A DNA stretch of 42,741 nt, from contig JBCCUP010000037.1 in NCBI GenBank assembly GCA_039196715.1, positions 1 to 42,741 of the forward strand, in the 5' to 3' direction. Position 1 is the first letter of the stretch; every line of letters begins with the position of its first letter. The notes under the pieces were generated by a model. That model did no database searches, was not told where the DNA came from, and saw only the letters and a program-made list of their open reading frames with translations. The stretch is from Pseudomonadota bacterium. Lineage in GTDB: Bacteria > Pseudomonadota > Gammaproteobacteria > CALCKW01. A program made the translations under genes and the position numbers. Below are positions 17,515-26,732 of this stretch, one piece after another.

Positions 17515-17877
17515 ATGTCAGAAGAAGCATTGGATGTCGGCGACGCCGACGACGAGCCCGGTACCGACCTTGTCGACGGTGCCGCCAACGAGGAAGGGCT
17601 GAGCGCCGATGAGGTCGACGTCAACCTCGATGTCATTCTCGATGTGCCCTTGTCGCTGTCACTCGAGGTCGGGCGCTCGCGTCTGTCCATTCGAGAGCTG
17701 CTCAAGCTGAACAAGGGATCGATTGTCGAGCTGGACCGTGCTGCGGGCGAACCGCTCGACGTCATGGTGAACGGCACCCTGGTGGCACACGGCGAAGTGG
17801 TACAGGTCGATGACAAGTACGGCGTGCGCCTGACCGACGTTGTCAGCCCGGCAGAGCGCCTGAAGCGGCTGCGTTGA
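17515..17877 (+). CDS. fliN: Flagellar motor switch protein FliN
   Basis: A 120-residue protein. After an acidic N-terminal stretch of about 38 residues comes the SpoA domain: VNLDVILDVPLSLSLEVGRS, the RELLKLNKGSIVELDR hallmark and the closing YGVRLTDVVSPAERLKRL. FliN forms the bottom of the C ring, completes the switch with FliM and docks FliH-FliI during export. The ATG lies two bases after fliM, with GGAGCCTGAGC before it, so translation is coupled. Length is normal for the family. Confidence 0.94.
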   Translation: MSEEALDVGDADDEPGTDLVDGAANEEGLSADEVDVNLDVILDVPLSLSLEVGRSRLSIRELLKLNKGSIVELDRAAGEPLDVMVNGTLVAHGEVVQVDDKYGVRLTDVVSPAERLKRLR

Positions 17878-17882
17878 TCGAC

Positions 17883-18326
17883 GTGAAAACCCTGATTCGG
17901 ACGACGTGGCTGCTCGCAGCGACGCTCGGCAGCGCTGCCGCGGCCGAGAGCACCGCAGTGCGCACGACCGATCCCCTGTCCGCGGAGCAGCTCTGGCGGA
18001 CCGGCGGTTCTCTGGTGTTGTTGATCGTGCTGATCGTTGCGGCCATCTGGTTCCTGCGCCGAGCCGGTGCCGGTCCCCGGGGCGCCGGACGGCAGATCGC
18101 GTTTGTCGATGCGCTCGCGCTGGGTCAGCGCGAGCGTCTGGTGCTCGTTCAGGTGGGCGGTGAACAGATCCTGCTCGGTGTCTCCCCGGGCCGCGTTGAA
18201 CGCGTCCACGTGCTGGAGAACCCGGTCGTCTTCGATCCGGTCGAGGACACGCACTTTTCCACTGTACTCAAGCGAGCGGTGAGTTCGGGTGCACTGCCGC
18301 AGAAAGGGGCCTCGGATGCAGCGTGA
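17883..18326 (+). CDS. fliO: Flagellar export assembly protein FliO
   Basis: A 147-residue membrane protein that helps assemble the FliP ring of the export gate. A cleavable-looking N-terminal hydrophobic segment (about 3-20) is followed by a membrane span (about 42-60, [17 protein letters not shown]) and a conserved small cytosolic domain with [24 protein letters not shown]-like sequence. The start is uncertain. The GTG at 17883 gives MKTL with a good signal-peptide pattern; a TTG at 17874, overlapping the fliN stop, would add three residues. It overlaps fliP by eleven bases. Confidence 0.88.
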   Translation: MKTLIRTTWLLAATLGSAAAAESTAVRTTDPLSAEQLWRTGGSLVLLIVLIVAAIWFLRRAGAGPRGAGRQIAFVDALALGQRERLVLVQVGGEQILLGVSPGRVERVHVLENPVVFDPVEDTHFSTVLKRAVSSGALPQKGASDAA

Positions 18327-19071
18327 TCTGCTGTTGCGCGCACTGCTGGTGTTGCTCGCGTTCGGGTGCCCGACGGCGTTCGCCGCGGGGGAGCTGCCGT
18401 TGTTCACGGTGAGCGACAACGGCGGTGGTCAGACCTGGTCCCTGTCACTGCAGATTCTGGTGCTGATGACCGCGTTGACGCTGATGCCGGCGATGGTGCT
18501 GGCGATGACGTCCTTCACGCGCATCATCGTCGTGCTCGCGATCCTGCGCCAGGCGCTGGGGACGCAGCAAACGCCGTCCAACAGCATCCTGCTCGGTCTC
18601 GCCTTGTTTCTGTCACTGTTCGTGATGGCCCCGGTGCTCGAGCAAACCTACACACAGGGACTCGAGCCGTATCTCAATGACACGTTGAGCGAGTCCGAGG
18701 CTTTCGAGCAAGGCAAGGCGCCCCTGGTGGACTTCATGCTGCGCCAGACACGGGAAACCGACGTTGCTCTGTTTGCCAACATCGCCGGCATCGACGCGAT
18801 TGATGAACCACGTGACACCCCGCTGACCGTCCTGATGCCTGCCTTCGTGGTGAGCGAACTCAAGACGGCGTTCCAGATCGGCTTTCTGGTGTTCATCCCC
18901 TTCGTGATCATCGATCTGGTGGTCGCAAGCGTGCTCATGTCGATGGGTATGATGATGCTGTCGCCGATGATCATCTCGCTGCCGTTCAAGATCATGTTGT
19001 TCGTCCTGATTGACGGGTGGGCCCTGATTTCGGGCACCTTGGTTGGCAGTTTCTTCGGAGTGGCACCCTGA
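18316..19071 (+). CDS. fliP: Flagellar export gate protein FliP
   Basis: A 251-residue polytopic membrane protein forming the core channel of the export gate. It has an N-terminal signal-peptide-like segment, then [36 protein letters not shown] spread over the first helices, with the family signature [18 protein letters not shown]. The second signature, [20 protein letters not shown], precedes the final span. The ATG at 18316 has AGGGG upstream; an earlier in-frame ATG at 18289 has no ribosome site. It overlaps fliQ by one base (TGATG). Confidence 0.96.
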   Translation: MQRDLLLRALLVLLAFGCPTAFAAGELPLFTVSDNGGGQTWSLSLQILVLMTALTLMPAMVLAMTSFTRIIVVLAILRQALGTQQTPSNSILLGLALFLSLFVMAPVLEQTYTQGLEPYLNDTLSESEAFEQGKAPLVDFMLRQTRETDVALFANIAGIDAIDEPRDTPLTVLMPAFVVSELKTAFQIGFLVFIPFVIIDLVVASVLMSMGMMMLSPMIISLPFKIMLFVLIDGWALISGTLVGSFFGVAP

Positions 19072-19340
19072 TGGGACCGGATCAAGTTATCGAGATCGGC
19101 GAACAGGCGTTGAAGATCGCAACGCTGATTGCAACACCGTCTCTCGCCACGGCACTCGGGATTGGCCTGTTGATCGGTACCTTCCAGGCGGCCACGCAGA
19201 TCAACGAAGCCACGCTGAGCTTCATCCCCAAGCTCGGGGCGCTGGTGGTGGCGATCTTCATCGCCGGGCCGTGGATGCTTCACACGCTCGTGAGCTACAC
19301 GCGAGAGCTGTTTCTGGCCATACCCACGCTGGTCGGGTGA
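19071..19340 (+). CDS. fliQ: Flagellar export gate protein FliQ
   Basis: An 89-residue protein with two membrane helices, exactly the usual family length. Four copies pack around the FliP-FliR core of the export gate. Recognisable stretches are GPDQVIEIGEQALKIA, ALGIGLLIGTFQAATQINEA and TLSFIPKLGALVV. The ATG at 19071 overlaps the fliP TGA. An in-frame ATG within fliP, at 19017, is rejected because it would add a non-family leader. Confidence 0.96.
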   Translation: MGPDQVIEIGEQALKIATLIATPSLATALGIGLLIGTFQAATQINEATLSFIPKLGALVVAIFIAGPWMLHTLVSYTRELFLAIPTLVG

Positions 19341-19370
19341 CGACATGTGTCGGTCTAACAGCCTCAGCGT

Positions 19371-20165
19371 GTGCCAGAGCGGGTGTCGCTAGTGGACCTC
19401 GATGCGCAGCAGCTGGGCGCCTGGGTCGGCGGCATTGTCTGGCCCTTCATTCGCATCAGCGCGATGCTGCTGGCCAACCCTGTTTTCGGGTCTCGGTCGG
19501 TGCCGGTTCGGGTGCGTATTGTCATGAGTGCCGCACTGACCGTGCTGGTGTCCCCGCTGGTGGGCACCGTGACGCCGATCGATCCGGTGTCGGCGGCCGG
19601 TCTGTGGATCACATTGAACGAGATCCTGATCGGGCTCGCGATGGGTTTGGCGTTGGCGCTGCTGTTCAGTGTGTTCGTGATGGCCGGTGAACAGATGGCA
19701 AACGCGATGGGGTTGGGCTTTGCGTCGATGGTCGACCCGCTCAATGGCACCAATGTGCCCATCGTCTCGCAGTTTCTGCAGCTCATCGCTTTTCTGCTGT
19801 TCTTCGGTGTCTCGGGCCACACCCTGGTCATCGAGTTGATGGTGTCGAGTTTCGAGTTGATGCCGGTCGGCCAGTCGGTGGTTGCGCTCGAGTCGATATG
19901 GGCGCTGACCGCCTGGGCCAGCCAGATGTTCGTCGGCGCGGCGCTCCTGTCGATCCCGGTGATTGCGATGCTGTTGCTGGTCTACATCGCACTCGGCGTG
20001 ATGACCCGGGCGGCACCGCAAATGAACATCTTCTCGGTGGGATTCCCGCTGACAATCCTCAGCGGCTTTGTCTCAATCATGCTTGTGTTGCCCATGGTTG
20101 GCTCGCACTTCAGCGCGCTGATGCTGCAGAGCCTCGACCTCGTTCGGACACTGTTCGGGGGCTGA
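19371..20165 (+). CDS. fliR: Flagellar export gate protein FliR
   Basis: A 264-residue membrane protein with about six spans, matching FliR, the single-copy subunit that completes the FliP5R1 channel. Visible family features are PFIRISAMLLANPVFGSRSV, VRIVMSAALTVLV, the MAGEQMANAMGLGFASMVDP motif and the C-terminal MNIFSVGFPLTILSGF. Initiation is probably GTG at 19371, 30 bases after fliQ; a GTG at 19383 is an alternative. It is followed by flhB after one base. Confidence 0.94.
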   Translation: MPERVSLVDLDAQQLGAWVGGIVWPFIRISAMLLANPVFGSRSVPVRVRIVMSAALTVLVSPLVGTVTPIDPVSAAGLWITLNEILIGLAMGLALALLFSVFVMAGEQMANAMGLGFASMVDPLNGTNVPIVSQFLQLIAFLLFFGVSGHTLVIELMVSSFELMPVGQSVVALESIWALTAWASQMFVGAALLSIPVIAMLLLVYIALGVMTRAAPQMNIFSVGFPLTILSGFVSIMLVLPMVGSHFSALMLQSLDLVRTLFGG

Positions 20166-20166
20166 C

Positions 20167-21321
20167 ATGGCGGCATCGGAGAACGGTCAGGAACGCACCG
20201 AAGAACCCACCGAACGAAAACTTCGGCAGGCGCGCGAGCAGGGTCAGATTCCTCGCTCGCGCGAGTTCAACACCATGTTCATCATGATGGCCGGTGCGGT
20301 CGCGCTCTGGACTGGCGGACAGGTGCTGATTGAAGAACTGCTGCGACTGATGTCGGCGAGCTTTTCAGTCGAGCGCGGGGATCTGCTGGCGCCGCACTTC
20401 ATTGCCCTGCAGCTCAAGCGCTTCACGATGGACGTCAGCGTTGCGTTGATGCCGCTCATGATCATCATGCTGGTGGTTGCGCTGTTCTCGCCGATCCTGC
20501 TCGGTGGCTGGTCCTTCAGCCTGCAGGCCATGTCGCCGAAGTTCGAACGCGTCAGCCCGCTCGCCGGCATCAAGCGGATGTTCTCGGCTCGGTCGGCGAT
20601 GGAGTTGCTCAAGTCGATTCTGAAAGTCGGCCTGGTCGGTGCGATTTTCTACGTGCTGTTCCTTGTCTACCGCGACGAGATCCTTGCAATGGGCGACCTG
20701 CCGCTGCGCGCGGCCCTGGTGCAGAGTGCCGAGTTGCTGTTGCTGTCCTTTGCTGCACTGTCAGCCGGGCTGATCGCGGTCGCCGCCATTGATGCCCCGT
20801 TTCAGGTCTGGCAGTTCACACAGCAACAACGTATGACCTTGCAGGAGGTCAAGGACGAGTCGAAAGAGACCGAAGGCCGCCCCGAAGTAAAACAACGGGT
20901 TCGCCAGTTGCAAAGCGAGTTTGCCCGTGCGCGCATGATGACCGAAGTGCCCAAGGCCGACGTGATCATCACCAACCCGACGCACTTCGCCGTCGCATTG
21001 AAATACAAGCCCAAGACCATGGATGCACCGGTCGTCGTGGCGAAGGGCACCGATCTGGTAGCCGAGCGGATTCGGGACATCGCCAAGCAACACCGTGTAC
21101 CGATCGTGAGTGCACCGCCGCTGGCACGGGCGGTCTACTACACGACACCGCTGATGGCCGCGATCCCCGGCGCGCTCTACGTCGCCGTCGCGCAAGTGCT
21201 GGCCTTTGTGGTGAACCTGCGCAACGCGCGTCGCAATGGCGATCCGCTACCCAAACCGCCGAACCCGGAAATCCCCGATGGTTTTCTGGACCCGTTTGAA
21301 CCGCCTGGTGTGAACACGTGA
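20167..21321 (+). CDS. flhB: Flagellar export switch protein FlhB
   Basis: A 384-residue protein with the N-terminal signature TEEPTERKLRQAREQGQIPRS, four membrane spans and a cytosolic C-terminal domain. The autocleavage site NPTH is intact at 270-273, followed by FAVALKY. Cleavage there allows FlhB, prompted by FliK, to switch export from rod/hook to filament substrates. Size is the same as in E. coli (382). The C-terminal tail after the conserved domain is short and proline-rich. Its stop overlaps the flhA GTG start. Confidence 0.97.
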   Translation: MAASENGQERTEEPTERKLRQAREQGQIPRSREFNTMFIMMAGAVALWTGGQVLIEELLRLMSASFSVERGDLLAPHFIALQLKRFTMDVSVALMPLMIIMLVVALFSPILLGGWSFSLQAMSPKFERVSPLAGIKRMFSARSAMELLKSILKVGLVGAIFYVLFLVYRDEILAMGDLPLRAALVQSAELLLLSFAALSAGLIAVAAIDAPFQVWQFTQQQRMTLQEVKDESKETEGRPEVKQRVRQLQSEFARARMMTEVPKADVIITNPTHFAVALKYKPKTMDAPVVVAKGTDLVAERIRDIAKQHRVPIVSAPPLARAVYYTTPLMAAIPGALYVAVAQVLAFVVNLRNARRNGDPLPKPPNPEIPDGFLDPFEPPGVNT

Positions 21322-23429
21322 AACTTGGAAACCTGAATCTCGCGATGCCGAACGTACCCTGGCGCGAAACCGCGACCACCGTGGGGCAGGGGCTGGGGGC
21401 GCCGATCCTGGTCGTCGCTATCCTCGCAATGATGGTGATGCCGTTGCCGCCGTTCGCGCTGGACCTGTTCTTCACGTTCAACATCGCGTTCTCGCTGATC
21501 ATCCTGCTGGTGGTTGTCTACGTGATGCGCCCGCTCGAGTTCGGCGCCTTCCCAACCGTCCTGCTGGTTGCAACCCTGATGCGCCTGGCGTTGAACATCG
21601 CCTCGACCCGGGTGGTACTGCTCGAGGGACACAGTGGTTCCCAGGCAGCCGGCAAGGTCATCGAGTCCTTCGGCAACTTCGTGATCGGTGGCAACTACGC
21701 CGTGGGTCTGGTGGTTTTCGCGATCCTCGTCATCATCAACTTCGTGGTGGTGACCAAGGGTGCAGGCCGGATCTCGGAGGTGTCAGCGCGGTTCACGCTC
21801 GATGCGTTGCCCGGCAAGCAGATGGCCATCGACGCGGACCTGAACGCCGGGTTGATCAACCAGGAGGAAGCGCGCACCCGACGTGTCGAGGTCGCCGCGG
21901 AGGCGGAGTTCTACGGCGCGATGGACGGCTCGAGCAAGTTCGTGCGCGGTGATGCCATTGCCGGCATCGTGATTCTGTTCATCAACATCATCGGTGGCCT
22001 GTTCATTGGCACCTTGCAACACGGGCTCGATTTCGGCACCGCAGTCGAGAACTACGTGCTGTTGACCATCGGCGATGGCCTGGTGGCACAAATTCCCTCG
22101 CTCGTGCTCTCGACCGCTGCCGCGGTGATCATCACTCGGGTGTCGAAGTCGGGTGACATGGGCAAGCAGATGGTCGGCCAGCTCTTCGACAACCCGCGTC
22201 CGCTGATCGTGACCGCGGCCATCCTGCTGGGGGTCGGTGTGGTGCCCGGCATGCCCAATTTCGCCTTTCTGAGTCTCGGCGTGCTCGCCGCCGCCGGGGC
22301 CGGTTGGTTGCACTACAAACGGACCCGCGTGCCGGCGGTGAGCGAAACGCCGGTGGATGCCCCGGCCGACGGCGACGCTGTGGAGTCGCGCGATCTGTCG
22401 TGGGACGACGTGAAAGCGGTTGATGTGGTCGGCCTCGAAGTGGGCTACGGGCTGATTCCACTGGTGGACAAGGCCCAGGGTGGGCAGTTGATGAACCGCA
22501 TCAAAGGGGTTCGAAAGAAGCTCTCGCAGGAACTCGGGTTTCTGGTCCAGCCGGTGCACATCGCCGACAACCTCGGCCTGGCGCCAAACGCTTATCGGAT
22601 ATCCGTACTTGGCGTCGCGGTCGGGGAGGCCGAGATCCACCCCGGCAAGCACCTCGCGATCAACCCCGGCACGGTGTACGGCGAACTCGACGGCATCGTC
22701 GGCGAGGACCCGGCCTTTGGCTTGCCTGCCGTGTGGATCGACGACGACCAACGGGATCTCGCGCAGGTGCGTGGCTACACCGTGGTGGACGCCAGCACGG
22801 TCGTGGCAACCCACCTCAGCAAGTTGCTCAAGGAGAACGCCCACAAGTTGCTCGGCCACGATGAAGCGCAGCAGTTGCTCGACAAACTCGCCGAATCGGC
22901 GCCGCGCCTTGTCGACGGGTTGGTGCCCGACGAGGTGCCGCTGTCCGTCGTGGTGCGTGTGCTGCAAAGCCTGCTCGAGGAGTCTGTGCCGATCCGCGAC
23001 ATGCGCACGATTACCGAGATCCTGAGCGCCAACACGCAACTCGCCAAAGATCCGACGGCGTTGCTTGCCCATGTCCGCGAAGGTCTAGGTCGCCTGATTG
23101 TCCAGCAAGTGTCTGATAAAAGGGGAGATTTGCCTATCGTGACGCTGACGCCGGCCATGGAACAGATGTTGCTGAAAGTACAGGGTGGCGACGGTCAGCC
23201 AGGCACGGGTCTGGAGCCGGGCTTGGCTGAACACCTGTATCAGCAGCTCCGCACTGTCGCCGAAACTCAGGAATCCCGTGGTGCGCCCACGGTGTTGGCT
23301 GTGGCACCGGCCCTCCGGCCCGTGCTGGCCCGTTTGCTCCGGCAGGCGGTGCGTTCGGTCAACGTGCTGGCGTTCAATGAGATTCCCGACGAGTGGAATG
23401 TAGAAATCGTTGCGAGTGTCGGGGGGTGA
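21318..23429 (+). CDS. flhA: Flagellar export gate protein FlhA
   Basis: A 703-residue protein with eight predicted membrane spans (about 25-330) and a large cytosolic ring domain that docks chaperone-substrate complexes. The FHIPEP-family signature is clear: the first spans around PFALDLFFTFNIAFSLIILL, ALNIASTRVVLLEGH, and the cytoplasmic loop KGAGRISEVSARFTLDALPG with the GKQMAIDADLNAGLI motif. It opens with GTG, overlapping the flhB stop (GTGA). FlhA couples the proton gradient to export with FliJ. Length is normal (692 in E. coli). Confidence 0.97.
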   Translation: MKLGNLNLAMPNVPWRETATTVGQGLGAPILVVAILAMMVMPLPPFALDLFFTFNIAFSLIILLVVVYVMRPLEFGAFPTVLLVATLMRLALNIASTRVVLLEGHSGSQAAGKVIESFGNFVIGGNYAVGLVVFAILVIINFVVVTKGAGRISEVSARFTLDALPGKQMAIDADLNAGLINQEEARTRRVEVAAEAEFYGAMDGSSKFVRGDAIAGIVILFINIIGGLFIGTLQHGLDFGTAVENYVLLTIGDGLVAQIPSLVLSTAAAVIITRVSKSGDMGKQMVGQLFDNPRPLIVTAAILLGVGVVPGMPNFAFLSLGVLAAAGAGWLHYKRTRVPAVSETPVDAPADGDAVESRDLSWDDVKAVDVVGLEVGYGLIPLVDKAQGGQLMNRIKGVRKKLSQELGFLVQPVHIADNLGLAPNAYRISVLGVAVGEAEIHPGKHLAINPGTVYGELDGIVGEDPAFGLPAVWIDDDQRDLAQVRGYTVVDASTVVATHLSKLLKENAHKLLGHDEAQQLLDKLAESAPRLVDGLVPDEVPLSVVVRVLQSLLEESVPIRDMRTITEILSANTQLAKDPTALLAHVREGLGRLIVQQVSDKRGDLPIVTLTPAMEQMLLKVQGGDGQPGTGLEPGLAEHLYQQLRTVAETQESRGAPTVLAVAPALRPVLARLLRQAVRSVNVLAFNEIPDEWNVEIVASVGG

Positions 23430-23488
23430 CCCTCTGACACGCAACGGGCACACCGCCCACGTTGGGCCAACCGGGTGATGAGCGCGGC

Positions 23489-25015
23489 ATGAAGATCAAG
23501 CGTACGGTGGCAGCAGACATGCGCGCGGCGATGCAAATCATCCGCGACACGCATGGCCCCGAGGCGGTCATCCTGAGCAAGCGGACGGTTGCCGGCGGCA
23601 TCGAAGTGGTGTCGGCAATCGACGTTGATGCCAACGACGTCCCGTCGGCCGCAGCGCCCGCCCCCCGCGCCGCGCGGCCCGAACGGACCAGCCGCGGCGG
23701 CACCATCGCCGAGCTCGAAAGCGAGATAACCGCCGCCACCAGCGCTGACAAGGCCGATGCCAACCGCACGGTTGTGCGTGCCGCGCAGCTGCTCGAGTCG
23801 GCCAAAGCGGCGCGACGTGCGTTCGCGTCCGGCTTGAGCGCAGAGCGCAGCACAACCCCGAACGACACACCGAGCTCGGCCGATGCCGAGGCCGATGTGC
23901 CAAGCTTCGAGCAGCGCCTGGCGATGGCGCGGGCTGAGGCCGCGGCGTCCTCGCGCGCGGTCGGGCGATCTGCTGAGACCGCGCCCACGACATCGGCGCC
24001 GGTCGACGCGGTCAGTGCTGAAGCGCCCGCGTCCGATGCCGTGCCCACGGCGCCGAGCGTGGCCGCGGCCCCGTCGGCCACGCCCGCACAGACGTCCGAG
24101 GTGCACGCGGAGTTGAAACGGCTTCGGCAACTCATGTCGCAGCAACTCGCGATCATGGGCTGGCAGGCGCAGGTCGAACGCAGTCCCGCCAGCGTGGCGC
24201 TGTTGCGTGACCTCCACGCCCTGGGTTTCCACGCACCGCTGTCGCAACGCGTCAGCCAGGCGCTGTCGCTGCAGGCCGACCCCGATACCAACTGGCAGCT
24301 CGCACGCCACTGGCTTGCGGCGCGCCTGCCGGTGTCTGACTGCAACCCCCTGAGCGACCCTGGTGTCTCCGCGGTGTTCGGAGGATCCGGTGTTGGCAAG
24401 ACCAGCACGGTCGTGAAGATTGCGTCCCAATTCGCGTTGGCCGAGGGCACCGAGTCGGTGGTGCTGGTCAGCACGGACACCGAGCGGGTGGGCGGCAACG
24501 CCAGCCTGGGGGCGTTTGCCAACGTGCTGGGCATGCCCGTGCACACGGTCAACACGCTCGAGGAGCTCGACCCGTTGTTGCGCGATCTGCGCGACCGCTA
24601 TGCGCGCGTGCTGATCGACACCGGCAATGGCAGCCGAAACCGCGCGCTTGCGCTCGAGCTTGCCGACATCGCCGAGCGCGCCGAGATCGCCATGCAGCAC
24701 TACCTGGTCATGGCGGCCAACGCCTCGGCCGGCAGCAGTCTGGAGTTGTTGGGTGCCCTGGGACGCAGTCTGCCGGTCGCCACCATCCTGACCAAATTGG
24801 ACGAAGCACGCGAGCTCGGCAGCGTGTTTTCGACAGTGATCGAACATCAATTGCCGATCGCGGCCGTGAGTGCCGGGTCACGTATACCGGACGACATAGA
24901 GCGAGTGGAAACGGAACATCTGATACAGCGGTGCGAGCAGGCACCGGCGGCGCGTGAAGCAGCCAGCTCGCTGTCCGAGCCGGCGCTGGTGGCGCGTTAC
25001 GGGGGAGCACAGTGA
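23489..25015 (+). CDS. flhF: Flagellar placement SRP-type GTPase FlhF
   Basis: A 508-residue protein. The N-terminus starts with the typical MKIKRTVAADMRAAMQIIRD (B domain), followed by a long Ala/Pro/Ser/Thr-rich linker (about 55-205). The C-terminal N and G domains (about 210-490) resemble SRP54/FtsY, with G1 GGSGVGKT (298-305), STDTERVGG, LIDTGN and TKLDEARELG. FlhF brings FliF to the pole and so sets flagellar position, working against FlhG encoded next. The ATG at 23489 gives the family N-terminus; an upstream start would add nine unrelated residues. Some G-box residues differ from the common DTYRIGA and DTAG forms. Confidence 0.92.
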   Translation: MKIKRTVAADMRAAMQIIRDTHGPEAVILSKRTVAGGIEVVSAIDVDANDVPSAAAPAPRAARPERTSRGGTIAELESEITAATSADKADANRTVVRAAQLLESAKAARRAFASGLSAERSTTPNDTPSSADAEADVPSFEQRLAMARAEAAASSRAVGRSAETAPTTSAPVDAVSAEAPASDAVPTAPSVAAAPSATPAQTSEVHAELKRLRQLMSQQLAIMGWQAQVERSPASVALLRDLHALGFHAPLSQRVSQALSLQADPDTNWQLARHWLAARLPVSDCNPLSDPGVSAVFGGSGVGKTSTVVKIASQFALAEGTESVVLVSTDTERVGGNASLGAFANVLGMPVHTVNTLEELDPLLRDLRDRYARVLIDTGNGSRNRALALELADIAERAEIAMQHYLVMAANASAGSSLELLGALGRSLPVATILTKLDEARELGSVFSTVIEHQLPIAAVSAGSRIPDDIERVETEHLIQRCEQAPAAREAASSLSEPALVARYGGAQ

Positions 25016-25908
25016 AGGCCTTCGGCGTAGACCTGTCCGGTTGGGCAGACGACTGCCACGACGCTGCGTCGCTGCGCCTCGACAAACCCGTCAAGGTAAT
25101 CGCGGTAACCGGCGGCAAAGGCGGTATCGGCAAGACCAACCTGGCGGCAAACCTTGCCGTTGCACTCGCCAAGGGCGGGCGCAAGACCCTGCTCGTCGAT
25201 GCGGATCTCGGTTTGGCCAACGTGGATGTGCTGCTCAATTTGCAACCGCGGTTCAACCTCGGTCACGTGCTGCGTGGGGAACGCACGCTTGCGGAGATTG
25301 TCACCCCCGGCCCTGCAGGGCTCCAGGTGGTGCCAGCCGCCTCCGGAAACCGCCTGCTGGCGCAACTGGGCACGGCTGAGAACGCAGGTCTGGTACGGGC
25401 CTTCAGCGACCTGACCCAACAGCTTGACGTCATGGTCATCGACACCGCTGCGGGCGTGGGTGAATCGGTCGGCCTGCTGTGTGCTGCATCACGACACGTG
25501 CTCGTCATGGTCTGTGACGACCCGGCATCCATTACCGACGCCTACGCCACGATCAAGGTACTCAACCGCGAACACGGTCTGGAACACTTCTTGGTTGTTG
25601 CCAACAGAGTTGACTCGGTTCAGCAGGGGCGCGAAGTGTTTCACCGTTTGCAACGGGTCGCAAACAAGTTTCTGTCGGTTCGCCTCGAACTGGTGTCCGT
25701 CGTGCCACACGACACGCAATTGGAGCGTGCGGTGCGACAGCAGCGGCCGGTTATCGAAGCGTACCCACGAAGTCGCGCCGCCACGGCGATTGCAAAACTA
25801 GCTAAAAAAATGGATGCACTGTCACTGCCGCAACACCCCCGAGGTGACCTCGAGTTCTTCGTCGAGCGGCTGGTCCGTCACAGTGCCAATGGGGCCAACG
25901 CGGTATGA
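25012..25908 (+). CDS. flhG: Flagellar number regulator FlhG (FleN), MinD-like ATPase
   Basis: A 298-residue MinD/ParA-type ATPase. The deviant Walker A GGKGGIGKTN is at 34-43, followed by LLVDADLGLANVDVLL and VIDTAAGVGESV (Walker B region). In Pseudomonas, where it is called FleN, it binds FleQ and limits flagella to one; in Vibrio it restrains FlhF. It starts with GTG overlapping the flhF stop (GTGA), with GGGGGAG five bases upstream. The C-terminal half contains RLELVSVVPHDTQLERAVRQQRPV, conserved in FlhG. Its stop overlaps the fliA ATG. Confidence 0.95.
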   Translation: MKAFGVDLSGWADDCHDAASLRLDKPVKVIAVTGGKGGIGKTNLAANLAVALAKGGRKTLLVDADLGLANVDVLLNLQPRFNLGHVLRGERTLAEIVTPGPAGLQVVPAASGNRLLAQLGTAENAGLVRAFSDLTQQLDVMVIDTAAGVGESVGLLCAASRHVLVMVCDDPASITDAYATIKVLNREHGLEHFLVVANRVDSVQQGREVFHRLQRVANKFLSVRLELVSVVPHDTQLERAVRQQRPVIEAYPRSRAATAIAKLAKKMDALSLPQHPRGDLEFFVERLVRHSANGANAV

Positions 25909-26636
25909 ATGCGCACGCAATGTACACCCAGATCAAGAGTCTGGACAACGAAGACCTCGTAACCAAGAACGCCAATCTGGTCAAGCGCATCGCATTCCAC
26001 ATGATGAATCGGCTGCCGCCGAGCGTGCAGGCCGAGGACCTGATTCAGGCTGGCATGATCGGGTTGATCGAGGCTGCAAAGCACTACGATCCCAAGCAGG
26101 GCGCCAGCTTCGAAACCTATGCCGGCATCCGCATCCGCGGTGCCATGCTCGATGAGATTCGTCGGTCCGACTGGACCCCGCGGTCGGTGCACCGCAAATC
26201 ACGCGAGGCAGCCGAGGCGTTGCGCAAGATCGAGCAGGAGGGTGGCCGCGATGCGAGCGACGCCGAGGTGGCCGAGACCATGGGTATCTCGCTGTCGGAC
26301 TACCACCAGATCCTGAGTGAATCCACGTCGGCCCGTGTGTTCAGCTTCGATCAGCCGGACGAGAACACCGGCGAGACCATTGCCTTGCCGCAGGCAGATG
26401 TCGACAGCCCGGAGGAGTCCTTCGTCGACGGCGCATTCAAGAAAGCGCTCGCAGAGACGATCAAGAACTTACCGGAGCGCGAAAGCCTGGTGATGTCTCT
26501 CTACTACGACGACGAACTCAATCTCAGAGAGATCGGTGAGATTCTCGGGGTCAGTGAATCCCGGGTGTGTCAAATTCATGGCCAAGCCATGGTACGGTTG
26601 CGCGCACGACTGGCGGAGTGGACTCGTCGCGACTGA
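25905..26636 (+). CDS. fliA: Flagellar sigma factor FliA (sigma-28)
   Basis: A 243-residue sigma-70-family factor, the usual size. Region 2 is seen in LVKRIAFHMMNRLPPSVQ, DLIQAGMIGLIEAAKHYDP and FETYAGIRIRGAMLDEIR with RSDWTPRSVHR; region 4 is LPERESLVMSLYYDDELNLREIGEILGVSESRVCQIH. FliA transcribes late flagellar genes and is held by the anti-sigma factor FlgM, which is not in this window. The ATG overlaps the flhG stop. It probably drives the flaG promoter at the other end of the cluster. A terminator follows directly. Confidence 0.97.
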   Translation: MNAHAMYTQIKSLDNEDLVTKNANLVKRIAFHMMNRLPPSVQAEDLIQAGMIGLIEAAKHYDPKQGASFETYAGIRIRGAMLDEIRRSDWTPRSVHRKSREAAEALRKIEQEGGRDASDAEVAETMGISLSDYHQILSESTSARVFSFDQPDENTGETIALPQADVDSPEESFVDGAFKKALAETIKNLPERESLVMSLYYDDELNLREIGEILGVSESRVCQIHGQAMVRLRARLAEWTRRD

Positions 26637-26666
26637 GAACGCCATGCCCTGAGGCAGGGCCTACAG

Positions 26667-26695
26667 AAAAAGCGCGGCTGGTCCGCGCTTTTTTT
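26667..26695 (+). terminator. Rho-independent terminator after fliA
   Basis: Stem AAAGCGCGG / CCGCGCTTT with a five-base loop (CTGGT), ending in a run of seven T residues. Because the stem begins with an A-run it could also act on the opposite strand. It closes the flagellar cluster. Confidence 0.9.
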
Positions 26696-26732
26696 GTGGC
26701 CCAGTGCGCGACAGCGCGTCGAGGGGAGTTTT

